From the NCBI GenBank assembly GCA_002083515.1, contig LWDN01000029.1, positions 6,754 through 45,238 on the forward strand: a stretch of 38,485 nt of DNA. The letters are read 5' to 3'. This document shows, one piece after another, positions 1-9,029 of this stretch. Both the position numbers and the translations under genes were made by a program. A model generated the notes under the pieces. It did not search any database and had not been told where the DNA came from. It was given only the letters and a program-made list of their open reading frames with translations. The DNA comes from Proteobacteria bacterium HN_bin10. Its GTDB lineage: Bacteria; Pseudomonadota; Alphaproteobacteria; Caulobacterales; Aquidulcibacteraceae. Each line of letters opens with the position of its first letter. Within the stretch, counting starts at the first letter, position 1.

Positions 1-92
1 CGGAGGCCGCGCGGTCCAACCTGCAAGCAGCCCATGCGGACGAGGACGTCCGCGCTTCAACCGTGCGCGCTTGGAAGTGCGCGGTCCGAAAC
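1..92. repeat. PE-A-like palindromic repeat, fragment at window edge
   Basis: This stretch follows the mutB stop and shares the string TCCAACCTGCAA with the composite repeat near 30820. It contains a perfect 7-bp stem (GCGGACG at 36-42 with CGTCCGC at 47-53, 4-nt loop) and two copies of GCGCGGTCC. It looks like a member or relative of the PE-A family cut by the window edge. No coding sequence is apparent in it. Confidence 0.45.
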
Positions 93-2291
93 TCAATCCC
101 GCCGCGGCGGCTGTGCGTAGCCGAGCTTTTGGTTCAAGGCATCCAGCAAGTCCTGCGCGATCTCGGCGATGACGCCGCCCGGGGGATAGACCGCCGCGGC
201 GCCCATGTCTTTCAGCGTCGCCACATCTTCGGGCGGAATGACGCCGCCGACGACGATCATGATGTCGCCGCGCCCGCGTTGCTGCAACGCCGCGCGCAGC
301 GCCGGTGTCAGCGTCAGATGTCCGGCGGCGAGCGAGGACACCCCGACAATGTGCACGCCGCTGGCGATCGCCTGATCGGCGACTTCCTCTGGCGTCGCGA
401 ATAAAGGCCCGATCTCGACGTCGAAGCCGAGATCGCTGAAGGCGGAGGCGACCACTTTCTGTCCGCGGTCGTGACCGTCCTGGCCCATCTTGGCGACGAG
501 GATTTTCGGGCGTTTGCCCTCGGCGTCCTCGAATGCAGCGACGCTCTGGCGCGCACGTTCGACCGCGGCGTCGGCGCCGGCTTCGCGTGCGAACACGCCG
601 GTGACGAGCCGGATCGGCGGCTGGTGGCGGTTGAAGGCGCGTTCAAGCGCGGCGCTCATTTCACCGACCGTGGCTTTGGCGCGCGCGGCTTTGACGGCGA
701 GGTCGAGGAGGTTGCGGGACCGCGGACCTTCAGGTCCGCTTCCTTGCGGGTCTGAAGACCCGCGGTCCAAGGCGGCATTGGTCAGCGCTTCGAGCGCGGC
801 ATCCACTTCGGATTGTTTGCGTTCCGCCTTCAGCCGCGTGAGCTTTTCCAGCTGCATGGCGCGCACCTTGGCGTTGTCGACCTTCAGCACCGGCACGTCT
901 TCGGGCTCGTTCAGTTTGAATTTGTTGACGCCGACGATGGTCTGGTGGCCGGTGTCTATGCGCGCCTGCGTGCGCGCGGCGGCTTCTTCGATGCGCGCTT
1001 TCGGCAAGCCTTGATCGATGGCCTGCGCCATGCCGCCGAGCTTCTCGACTTCCTCAATATGCGCCCACGCCTTCGCGGCGAGATCGGCGGTGAGGCGTTC
1101 GACATAATAGGTGCCGCCCCACGGATCGGCGGGGCGGCAAACGCCGGCTTCGTTCTGCAGCAGAATTTGCGTGTTGCGGGCGATGCGGGCCGAGAAGTCA
1201 GTCGGCAGCGCCAACGCTTCGTCGAGCGAATTGGTGTGCAAAGATTGCGTGCCGCCATAGGCCGCCGCCATGGCTTCGACGCAGGTGCGCACGGCGTTGT
1301 TGTAGACGTCCTGCGCGGTGAGCGACCAGCCGGAGGTCTGGCAATGGGTGCGCAGCGCCCGCGATTTGTCGTCCTTCGGATTGAACGCGGCTGTCAGCTT
1401 CGACCAGAGCAGGCGCGCCGCGCGCAACTTGGCAATCTCCATGAACGGGTTCATGCCGATGGCCCAGAAGAACGAAAGCCGCGGCGCGAATTTGTCGATG
1501 TCGAGCCCGCCGGCGATGCCGGCGCGGATGTACTCGACGCCGTCGGCCAAAGTGTAGGCGAGTTCGAGGTCGGCGGTCGCGCCGGCCTCCTGCATGTGAT
1601 AGCCGCTGATCGAGATCGAATTGAATTTCGGCATCTCGGCGGCGGTGTAGGCGAAGATATCCGAGACGATCCGCATCGACGGCTTGGGCGGATAGATGAA
1701 GGTGTTCCGCACCATGAATTCTTTGAGGATGTCGTTTTGGATGGTGCCGGAGAGCTTGGCGTGCGGCACGTTCTGCTCTTCGCCGGCGACGATGTAGAGC
1801 GCCAGAATCGGCAGCACCGCGCCGTTCATTGTCATCGACACGCTCATCTGGTCGAGCGGAATGCCGTTGAACAGCGTGCGCATGTCGAGGATGGAATTGA
1901 TCGCGACGCCCGCCATGCCGACATCGCCGACGACGCGCGGGTGATCGGAATCGTAGCCGCGATGGGTGGCGAGATCGAAGGCGATGGAGAGACCCTTCTG
2001 CCCGTGCGCGAGATTGCGGCGATAGAAGGCGTTGGAATCTTCCGCCGTCGAGAAGCCTGCATATTGCCGGATGGTCCACGGCTGCTGAACGTACATGGTC
2101 GGATACGGCCCGCGCCCGAACGGCGCCATGCCTGGGAAGCCATCGACGAAATCAAGGCCTTCGCGATCGGCGGCGGTGTAAGCGCTCTTCACCGCGATGC
2201 CTTCGGGTGTGAGCCAATCCTCACTGCGCGGCGAAGGCGCGTTGGCGATGTTGGCTTCGAGCGCGAGTTTGGAAAAGTCAGGGAGCGTCAT
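93..2291 (-). CDS. mutB: Methylmalonyl-CoA mutase, large (catalytic) subunit
   Basis: This enzyme interconverts (R)-methylmalonyl-CoA and succinyl-CoA with adenosylcobalamin, the last step of propionyl-CoA assimilation, in the cytosol. The 732-residue product has the N-terminal substrate-binding TIM barrel and a C-terminal B12 domain. The DGHDRG motif is at 605-610, with His607 as the expected lower cobalt ligand, followed by a GGVIPP segment. I chose the ATG at 2291 (MTLPDFSK); an upstream extension would be read from a repeat and is not protein-like. It is the third gene of a mutA-lysozyme-mutB set, separated from the lysozyme gene by a PE-A element. Oddity: residues about 508-525 (LDRGSSDPQGSGPEGPRS) are encoded by an in-frame palindrome where the family normally has a short loop before the NLL(A/D)LAV helix. 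The motifs are intact, so the enzyme is probably active. Function is very secure. Confidence 0.96.
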   Translation of the reverse strand: MTLPDFSKLALEANIANAPSPRSEDWLTPEGIAVKSAYTAADREGLDFVDGFPGMAPFGRGPYPTMYVQQPWTIRQYAGFSTAEDSNAFYRRNLAHGQKGLSIAFDLATHRGYDSDHPRVVGDVGMAGVAINSILDMRTLFNGIPLDQMSVSMTMNGAVLPILALYIVAGEEQNVPHAKLSGTIQNDILKEFMVRNTFIYPPKPSMRIVSDIFAYTAAEMPKFNSISISGYHMQEAGATADLELAYTLADGVEYIRAGIAGGLDIDKFAPRLSFFWAIGMNPFMEIAKLRAARLLWSKLTAAFNPKDDKSRALRTHCQTSGWSLTAQDVYNNAVRTCVEAMAAAYGGTQSLHTNSLDEALALPTDFSARIARNTQILLQNEAGVCRPADPWGGTYYVERLTADLAAKAWAHIEEVEKLGGMAQAIDQGLPKARIEEAAARTQARIDTGHQTIVGVNKFKLNEPEDVPVLKVDNAKVRAMQLEKLTRLKAERKQSEVDAALEALTNAALDRGSSDPQGSGPEGPRSRNLLDLAVKAARAKATVGEMSAALERAFNRHQPPIRLVTGVFAREAGADAAVERARQSVAAFEDAEGKRPKILVAKMGQDGHDRGQKVVASAFSDLGFDVEIGPLFATPEEVADQAIASGVHIVGVSSLAAGHLTLTPALRAALQQRGRGDIMIVVGGVIPPEDVATLKDMGAAAVYPPGGVIAEIAQDLLDALNQKLGYAQPPRRD
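717..768. repeat. PE-A palindromic element in frame inside mutB
   Basis: The 52-bp element begins GGACCGCGG and ends CCGCGGTCC. Inside are two side-by-side hairpins: GCGGACCT/AGGTCCGC (722-729 with 732-739) and GCGGGTCT/AGACCCGC (746-753 with 756-763). The layout matches the intergenic copies near 2323 and 18543. It is read through on the minus strand without stop or frameshift and adds about 14-18 residues to MutB. Confidence 0.85.
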
Positions 2292-2322
2292 GCGAACAAC
2301 TCTTGAACAACGAGGCGCAGAC

Positions 2323-2420
2323 AATCTGGACCGCCGGCGCCCCCGCCGGCATGGTTCAACCTGCACACAGTCTGCTTGCTGAGGCACCGCGTGCCGGCGA
2401 GGGCGCCGGCGGTCCAGATT
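2323..2420. repeat. PE-A palindromic element between lysozyme gene and mutB
   Basis: A perfect 19-bp inverted repeat forms the ends (2323-2341 begins AATCTGGACC; 2402-2420 ends GGTCCAGATT). Each arm carries a hairpin, GCCGGCG-CCCC-CGCCGGC on the left and GCCGGCG-AGGG-CGCCGGC on the right. The spacer contains TTCAACCTGCA, shared with other copies. It fills most of the 139-bp gap between the lysozyme stop and the mutB start, so it would lie in the mRNA leader of mutB. Confidence 0.85.
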
Positions 2421-2430
2421 AAACGGCGTT

Positions 2431-3174
2431 TCATGCTTCGGGCCTCCCGCTTGAAGCAAATTCCGCCAGCGCCGCCGCATCGCCGCGAAATGCGTTGAGG
2501 TCGATCGGTCCGTTCACGCCGCGGCGATGGCCGCGATTATGGTGCTGCCAGATGATCCAATCGCGTTCGCGAAAACGCGGACGCATACCGAGCGAGCGGA
2601 TCCAGAAGCGTTCGCCGGTCAGTTCGCGCAGATAAAAGTCGTGAAACTCGCGCGTCGTGTAGACGATCGGGCGGACGCCATAATGCGCTTCGAGCCGATC
2701 CATGAAGGCGCGCGCTTCGCCGACCACATCGGTCATAGTCGGGCCTTGGCGGCACGGCCCCATGTGTTCGAGATCGACCGCCGGCGGCAAGGCGCCGGCT
2801 TCGCGCGGAACGGTGGCGATGAAGTTCGTGGCCTGCCGTGCGCCCGGCTGGCAGAGCGTGAAGAAATGGTAGGCGCCGCGATAGAGGCCGGCTGCCGCCG
2901 CTTCGCGCCAATTGTATTCGAAGCGTGTGTCGACATGATCGGCGCCTTCGGTGGCCTTGATGTAGGCGAAGGCGACATTGTCGGACGCGAGCGTGCGCCA
3001 ATCGATCGCGCCCTGGTGATGCGAGACGTCGACGCCCTGGAGGTAACGGCTCCCCCATGGCGTCCACCAACCGCCGGCGATGGCGGCGAGGGCGACTGCG
3101 ACGAGCGCGAGCGCCGCTATGAGCGTGAACACTGCTCCCCCGCGCGCGGGGGAGGATGGAGCTGGGCCGCTCAT
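2431..3174 (-). CDS. GH25-family lysozyme, membrane-anchored
   Basis: This is a putative N-acetylmuramidase that would cut the glycan strand of peptidoglycan. The 247-residue product has a short cytoplasmic tail, one membrane segment (about 14-36) and a GH25 domain from about 46. The family signature DVSHHQG is at 49-55 and the catalytic pair is in AVDLE (Asp134, Glu136). The domain would face the periplasm. Its ATG overlaps the mutA stop by four bases (ATGA), so it is probably translationally coupled to mutA, and mutB follows. That position inside a methylmalonyl-CoA mutase locus has no obvious metabolic reason. The codons for the N-terminal tail (SSPARGGA) come from a small palindrome at 3135-3154. 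The enzyme class is well supported; the physiological role is unknown. Confidence 0.9.
   Translation of the reverse strand: MSGPAPSSPARGGAVFTLIAALALVAVALAAIAGGWWTPWGSRYLQGVDVSHHQGAIDWRTLASDNVAFAYIKATEGADHVDTRFEYNWREAAAAGLYRGAYHFFTLCQPGARQATNFIATVPREAGALPPAVDLEHMGPCRQGPTMTDVVGEARAFMDRLEAHYGVRPIVYTTREFHDFYLRELTGERFWIRSLGMRPRFRERDWIIWQHHNRGHRRGVNGPIDLNAFRGDAAALAEFASSGRPEA
3135..3154. repeat. PE-B-like single hairpin in frame in the lysozyme N-terminus
   Basis: CTCCCCC (3135-3141) and GGGGGAG (3148-3154) form a perfect 7-bp stem around a GCGCGC loop. The stem sequence matches the hairpin cores of the PE-B elements. It is read as SSPARGG in the cytoplasmic tail just before the membrane helix. It could be a degenerate half-element or chance in GC-rich DNA. 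Confidence 0.4.
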
Positions 3175-5033
3175 CCGCCAATCCCCAACGCCGCGTGCAG
3201 CGTTTCGAGTCCGGCGAGCGCGTTTTGGCCGGTGAAGACGAATTGATCGACGCCGGCGGCGCGCAAGGCGGCTTCGCGTTCGCCTGGCTTGCCGGCGAGC
3301 ACGACCCAATCGGCGCCCGCCGCTTTCAGACGTTGCGCCGCGTTCTCGGCTTCCTCGGCGTAGGCCGCGTCCGCGCCGGCGATCACGGCGACGCGCGTGC
3401 GCGCGGCGCGGAACGCCTCGATCATGGCGTCACGCGAAGCGTGCGCCTCTTCCTCGCCGATGCTGGCGACGCCGCCCGCCGCGAACAGGTTGCGCGCGAA
3501 TTGCGCGCGCGGTCCGAACTGCGCCAACGCGCCGAGCGTGGCGAAGAAGATCGCGGGGCGGGGCGCGCAAGACTCCGCCTTGTCGCGCAGCGTTTCGAAC
3601 GGCTCGGCCCAGCGGATGGGCGCGAAGGGTGCACAGGGTGACACACACGTACGCGCAGCCGCTGCACCCATATCGGCGCCAGACGAGAGTGCGTGTGTGT
3701 CACCCTCTTCAAACTCCGGCGGTTTGGCGCCGAGCAGCGGAAAATCGGTGACGCCGGTGATGGGTTCGCGGCGCGTGGCGATAGCGGCGCGGCGGCGCTG
3801 GCGCGCTTCCGCCACCCAGCCCTTCAGGAGATCGAGCGGCGCGGCGTGCGCCTCCAGCTGTTGCATCAGCGACCAGGCGCGCTCGGCCAGCTCGCGCGTC
3901 AGCTTTTCCACGAACCAAGCGCCCCCAGCGGGATCGGCGACATGGCCCAAACGGCACTCCTCCAGCAGAACGTGTTGGGTGTTGCGCGCGACGCGGCGTG
4001 CGAAGGGCGTCGGCAAGCCCAGCGCATCGGTGAGCGGGTAGGTGGTGATCTCATCGGCGCCGCCGATGGCGGCGGCGAAGGCGGCGGTGGTGACGCGCAA
4101 GATGTTCGTCCAGGCATCGTAGCGCGTCATCATCCGGCGCGAGGTGAAGGCGTGGATGTGCGCAGCGCGATGTTCGGGCTTTGCGCCCGCAGCTTCCAGC
4201 ACGCGCGCCCAGCATAAGCGCAGCGCCCGCAGCTTGGCGGCTTCGATCAGCGCATCGGGACCGACGGAAACAGCGAAGCCAATGGCGCGGGCGCTGTCTT
4301 CGATGCCGAGCGCGCGCGTTTCGAGCCCGCGCAGATAGGCGATGCCGCAATGGAGCGCATAGGCGATCTCCTGCGCTTCGCTGCCGCCGGCTTCGTGGGC
4401 GATGCGTGCATCGGCGCGCAGGTAGCGCGCGTTCGGCAGATCGCGGGTAGTGCGCGCCGCGAACAGATAAGCGGCGAGCGCGGCTTCGCTCTGATCGGCG
4501 CCGGTGCGCAGCTGCGTGCCAATCGGATCGAGGTTGAACGCCGTGCCGGGGACGGCGACGCCCTTCAGCTTGTCGCGCAACAAGAGCGCAGCGTGCTCGC
4601 CGTGCTGGCTAGCATCGAGCGAAACCGGCGCGGCTTCGAGGATGACGCCCGCCAGCGCCAAGTCGAGGTCGGCGGCGCTCCTTATGGCGATGCCCTCACG
4701 CCCGTCGGGATCGATCACCAGTTCGACCGCGCCGGCGCCGCCCTCAAGATCGGCGAGGATTTCCCGGTTCGTGCGCTCGACATCCGGGTGTGCGAAACTC
4801 TGGCGAATGCGCCAGCCGCCCTGACGCGCGCCGCGGATGAAGGGAGCGGCGCCCGGCATACCGGAAACATCGGTCGCGGTGTGGATGTCCGGTTCGCGGT
4901 AGAGCGGCGCGAGCGCGATGCCATCGGGGGTTTTGCCGACCAGCCGATCCCAGCTTGCGCCCTTCAGCCCTTGCTCGACCAGGGCGCGCCAATCGGCTTC
5001 GTCGGCGGCCTCGCCCAATTGCAAGTCAGACAT
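3171..5033 (-). CDS. mutA: Methylmalonyl-CoA mutase, small (non-catalytic) subunit
   Basis: This is the structural partner of MutB in the heterodimeric enzyme; small subunits keep the fold but do not bind B12. The 620-residue product has the mutase barrel (about 1-430) and a degenerate B12-like C-terminal domain without the DxHxxG histidine. I chose the ATG at 5033 (MSDLQLGEA) because AAGGGA sits seven bases upstream; in-frame ATGs at 5054 and 5063 have no such site. It is the first gene of the minus-strand set and is divergent from the flavin oxidoreductase at 5113. Residues about 443-466 (around EEGDTHALSSGADMG) are encoded by a 72-bp palindromic element. This insert falls at the junction of the two domains, between the PLLGAKPPEF and FAPIRWAEPF segments. 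Confidence 0.94.
   Translation of the reverse strand: MSDLQLGEAADEADWRALVEQGLKGASWDRLVGKTPDGIALAPLYREPDIHTATDVSGMPGAAPFIRGARQGGWRIRQSFAHPDVERTNREILADLEGGAGAVELVIDPDGREGIAIRSAADLDLALAGVILEAAPVSLDASQHGEHAALLLRDKLKGVAVPGTAFNLDPIGTQLRTGADQSEAALAAYLFAARTTRDLPNARYLRADARIAHEAGGSEAQEIAYALHCGIAYLRGLETRALGIEDSARAIGFAVSVGPDALIEAAKLRALRLCWARVLEAAGAKPEHRAAHIHAFTSRRMMTRYDAWTNILRVTTAAFAAAIGGADEITTYPLTDALGLPTPFARRVARNTQHVLLEECRLGHVADPAGGAWFVEKLTRELAERAWSLMQQLEAHAAPLDLLKGWVAEARQRRRAAIATRREPITGVTDFPLLGAKPPEFEEGDTHALSSGADMGAAAARTCVSPCAPFAPIRWAEPFETLRDKAESCAPRPAIFFATLGALAQFGPRAQFARNLFAAGGVASIGEEEAHASRDAMIEAFRAARTRVAVIAGADAAYAEEAENAAQRLKAAGADWVVLAGKPGEREAALRAAGVDQFVFTGQNALAGLETLHAALGIGG
3635..3706. repeat. PE-C palindromic element in frame inside mutA
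   Basis: Perfect 15-bp terminal inverted repeats (AGGGTGACACACACG at 3635-3649, its complement at 3692-3706) bound a segment of exactly 72 bp, or 24 codons. A second nested pair, GGGTGCA (3627-3633) and TGCACCC (3663-3669), overlaps the left side. The sequence is unrelated to PE-A and PE-B, and this is the only copy seen in the window. It is read through without a stop. Confidence 0.85.
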
Positions 5034-5112
5034 TTCCGTGTCCCTTGACGCCATGTCAGGCATCGACGCGCTTTTGAGCCCAGGCTAGGGCTCAGCGCAA
5101 CTGGAGAGAAGC

Positions 5113-6075
5113 ATGGCCCTGCCGCCCCTGTTCGATAGCTTGCGTCTGCCCGCGGTCGGCGCGCCGCAATTCATCATCGCCAACCCGGAACTGGTCATCG
5201 CTCAGTGCAAGGCCGGGATTGTCGGTTCGTTTCCGGCGCTCAATGCGCGCCCGCAGCCGCTGCTGGACGATTGGCTCTATCGCATCAAGGACGAACTAGC
5301 GGCCTATGACGAGGCCAATCCCGACGCGCCGGCGGCGCCGTACGCGGTCAACCAGATCGTCCACAAAACCAACGAGCGTTTGGACGCGGATGTCGCCGCC
5401 TGCGTGAAGCACAAGGTTCCCATCGTCATCACCTCGCTTGGCGCGCGCCCGGAAGTGAACGAGGCGATTCATTCCTATGGCGGCATCGTGCTGCACGACA
5501 TCATCAACGTCACCTTCGCCAAGAAGGCGCTGGAGAAAGGCGCCGACGGTCTGATCGCGGTTTGCGCCGGCGCCGGCGGCCATGCCGGTTCGCTGTCGCC
5601 GTTTGCGCTCATCCATGAGATCCGGGAATTTTTCGACGGCCCGCTGCTGTTGTCGGGCGCGATCGCGACGGGGCGCGGCATTCTCGCGGCGCAAGCGTTG
5701 GGCGCCGATCTCGCCTATATGGGTTCGGCCTTCATCGCGACCACCGAGGCCAATGCGCCGGCGGCGTACAAGCAGATGATCGTCGACTCCACGGGCGGCG
5801 ACATCGTCTATTCGAATCTCTTCACCGGCGTGCTCGGCAATTATCTGAAGGGCTCGATCGTCAAGGCTGGGCTCGATCCCGACAATCTGCCGCAAAGCGA
5901 TCCTTCGAAGATGAGCTTCGGCGGCGGCGAAGGCTCCAAGGCGAAAGCCTGGAAGGACATCTGGGGCGCGGGCCAAGGCGTGGGGGCCGTGCACGACATC
6001 GTCCCGACCGCCGATCTCGTCGCGCGCTTGAAGCGCGAATACGACGAGGCGAAGCGGGGATTGTGCGGGCGATAA
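5113..6075 (+). CDS. Nitronate monooxygenase / FMN-dependent oxidoreductase (2-nitropropane dioxygenase family)
   Basis: This is a cytosolic FMN-dependent TIM-barrel enzyme of 320 residues. The family signature GAGGHAG is present with His157, the position of the catalytic histidine in nitronate monooxygenases. Later segments (LLSGAIATGRGI, GADLAYMGSAFI) form the flavin phosphate site. GGAGAGA lies just upstream of the ATG at 5113. The gene is divergent from mutA with an 80-bp shared gap that probably holds both promoters. Family members include nitronate monooxygenases, enoyl-reductase-like enzymes and NADH:quinone reductases, so the substrate cannot be assigned. Proximity to methylmalonyl-CoA genes gives only weak context. 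Confidence 0.85.
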   Translation: MALPPLFDSLRLPAVGAPQFIIANPELVIAQCKAGIVGSFPALNARPQPLLDDWLYRIKDELAAYDEANPDAPAAPYAVNQIVHKTNERLDADVAACVKHKVPIVITSLGARPEVNEAIHSYGGIVLHDIINVTFAKKALEKGADGLIAVCAGAGGHAGSLSPFALIHEIREFFDGPLLLSGAIATGRGILAAQALGADLAYMGSAFIATTEANAPAAYKQMIVDSTGGDIVYSNLFTGVLGNYLKGSIVKAGLDPDNLPQSDPSKMSFGGGEGSKAKAWKDIWGAGQGVGAVHDIVPTADLVARLKREYDEAKRGLCGR

Positions 6076-6194
6076 TCCGCTGAATTGGATTTGCGAGCGC
6101 GTTGATTTCGAACGCGTTTGCGGAATCTTCGAGCGATTCAATCCGACCTGCTCGGTGCGGCCATAGGCTTCTCGGCGTTCACGAGGAGCAAAAC

Positions 6195-6428
6195 ATGACC
6201 ACACCAATTCTTGAAACACCGCCGCCACTCGAAAAACCCGCTCTGGATTCGCTGACGTTGCGCAGTGCGGCCGCGATCGCAATTGCGGTCGCCGCAAACC
6301 GCATCGGCATCGAATTGCCGCCGGGCCTCGCGGAGGACGCCGCCGGCGCGCTGCTCGATCTTATCGTCACGCTTGGCCTGATCGGCGTGGCTGTCGGACG
6401 CGTCCGCGCCCGCGCTGCAATCGTTTGA
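6195..6428 (+). CDS. Small membrane protein resembling phage holin-like proteins
   Basis: The 77-residue product has a proline-rich N-terminus, then two hydrophobic stretches (about 24-36 and 52-66) around an amphipathic GIELPPGLAEDA segment, ending in GRVRARAAIV. This layout (TM helix, IDLP-like turn, acidic helix, TM helix, terminal GRVRA) is common in small holin-like proteins of tailed phages. That is family knowledge from memory and is unproven here. GAGGAG lies nine bases before the chosen ATG at 6195. It leads a tight three-gene set (gaps of 13 bases each) after the flavoenzyme. It could instead be an unrelated small membrane protein. Confidence 0.6.
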   Translation: MTTPILETPPPLEKPALDSLTLRSAAAIAIAVAANRIGIELPPGLAEDAAGALLDLIVTLGLIGVAVGRVRARAAIV

Positions 6429-6441
6429 GGAGGGCGCGCCG

Positions 6442-6897
6442 ATGAGACATCCATTTCGCACGCTCGCGCTCGCCTGCGCGCTGGCGTTCACGCCCGCCTG
6501 CGCCGCGCTGAACCTCGGCCAGACCCGGATCGAGAACCCGATCGCCGCGGCGCATACGCTCGATCAACGCGCCTACGCGTTGCTGCACGCCTATGCGGCG
6601 GTAGTCGAGGAGGCGACCGACATCGTCCGCGATCCGGCGACGCCGCTCGCCTTCAAGCGCGCCCTGGGTCAAGCCGAGCGCGTGGCGACGCCGGCGGCGG
6701 AAACGCTGCAGATCGCCGTCGCCGCCTACATGCGCGCCCGCGCCGATTTCGACGCCGCCGCAGGCGCCAGCCAATCGGCGATCGAGCGCACTGCGGCCGC
6801 GCTCGCCATCGCGGCGCGGCGTCTCAACCAAGCCGTGGCGGCGGCGCAGGCGCCGGTCGCCGAACTCGAAGGTCTGGTCCGCGCCCATCGCGGCTAA
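6442..6897 (+). CDS. Hypothetical exported alpha-helical protein, possible lipoprotein
   Basis: I do not recognise a named family. The 151-residue product starts with a signal peptide (MRHPFRTLALACALAFTPAC); the Cys at about 20 could be lipidated, although TPAC is a poor lipobox. The rest is alanine-rich and predicted helical, with heptad-like spacing that suggests a coiled coil. AGGAGG sits nine bases before the ATG, overlapping the stop of the holin-like gene. In phage lysis modules a small exported helical protein often acts as a spanin or lysis accessory. That would fit the neighbours but is inference. Confidence 0.65.
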   Translation: MRHPFRTLALACALAFTPACAALNLGQTRIENPIAAAHTLDQRAYALLHAYAAVVEEATDIVRDPATPLAFKRALGQAERVATPAAETLQIAVAAYMRARADFDAAAGASQSAIERTAAALAIAARRLNQAVAAAQAPVAELEGLVRAHRG

Positions 6898-6910
6898 CAA
6901 GGAAACAATC

Positions 6911-7228
6911 ATGCTCAATCTCATGCTTCAATTGCAGCTGCTCTTGGCTGCGCTTTCGGCGTTCTTGCCGCTGGTGCCGTCCGAGCATCGCGTCCGCGCG
7001 GTGGAAATTCTCGATGTCGCCGCCAAGGCGCTGGCGGCCGGCGGCGCCATTGCGACCAATGTCGACGATCTCGCGGTGAAACTGGCGGCGGTGCGCGCCG
7101 AGGTCGAGACCATGGCGGCGGCGGGCAAGCCCGTCAGCGAAGCGGAACTCGATGCGGCGATGGCGCGAGTGCGCGCAGCGTCGGCGTCCTTCCGCGCCGC
7201 GCTCGAGACAGCGGAGGCGGTGCGCTAA
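6911..7228 (+). CDS. Hypothetical small protein with N-terminal hydrophobic segment
   Basis: The 105-residue product has a leucine-rich hydrophobic N-terminus (MLNLMLQLQLLLAALSAFL), then an alanine-rich helical region with acidic and basic residues and no cysteines or known catalytic motif. AAGGAAA lies six bases before the ATG, and the gap to the upstream gene is 13 bases, so the three small genes are probably one transcription unit. The hydrophobic start may be a signal anchor. Like its neighbour it could belong to a phage-derived lysis set, but its own sequence does not show this. Confidence 0.6.
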   Translation: MLNLMLQLQLLLAALSAFLPLVPSEHRVRAVEILDVAAKALAAGGAIATNVDDLAVKLAAVRAEVETMAAAGKPVSEAELDAAMARVRAASASFRAALETAEAVR

Positions 7229-7323
7229 CGCTTCCGCTTAGGGGAGATGTCGAGGCCCGGCTGTTGTCCTCGACCGTCGGCCGCCGGTTGACCTTGGCGT
7301 CTCCCCGTTCTTTTGTGCGCGGC

Positions 7324-8811
<1,488 letters not shown>

Positions 8812-8878
8812 TGGCCGTTTGGCGGGCCGAAAGGTTGCGCTGGGCCCGGCATCGGCTTACACGCCGCCGTTCGCGTGA

Positions 8879-8954
8879 GAGCCCGTAGCTCAGTCGGTAG
8901 AGCATCTGACTTTTAATCAGGGGGTCGCGGGTTCGAATCCCGCCGGGCTCACCA
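8879..8954 (+). tRNA. tRNA-Lys (anticodon TTT)
   Basis: A complete cloverleaf can be folded by eye: acceptor GAGCCCG/CGGGCTC, D stem GCTC/GAGC, anticodon stem TCTGA/TCAGG, loop CTTTTAA with anticodon TTT at 8912-8914, and T stem GCGGG/CCCGC with TTCGAAT. Discriminator A is at 8951 and CCA is encoded at 8952-8954. I see no duplicated 3' end downstream, so there is no sign of an integrated element using it as an attachment site. Confidence 0.97.
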
Positions 8955-8960
8955 ATATTT

Positions 8961-8990
8961 CGCCGTGGGCTCCGGACCCGGGCGATTTTT
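8961..8990 (+). terminator. Possible intrinsic terminator after tRNA-Lys
   Basis: CGCC (8961-8964) pairs with GGCG (8981-8984), with an inner GGG/CCC stem and a 7-nt loop, followed by ATTTTT at 8985-8990. It sits seven bases after the tRNA CCA end and before ppdK. The stem is imperfect, so this is a moderate call. Confidence 0.45.
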
Positions 8991-9029
8991 GCCCTTGAAC
9001 GAGGGCGGAGTTGTCGCGGTGGGCGCACA

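Noticed and set aside
813..2306. Long open frame (about 497 codons) opposite mutB
   Set aside because: It is antisense to a highly conserved enzyme and its Arg/Gly-rich product has no recognisable domain; high GC content creates such shadows. The same applies to long antisense frames opposite glpK, ppdK and argS.
2294..2308. GAAC-N7-GAAC (LexA-like box) just before the mutB start
   Set aside because: This eight-base pattern is expected about once by chance in a window this size, and an SOS role for the mutase makes little sense.
8879..8954. tRNA-Lys as an integration site for a mobile island
   Set aside because: No integrase gene and no repeat of the tRNA 3' end were found in the window.
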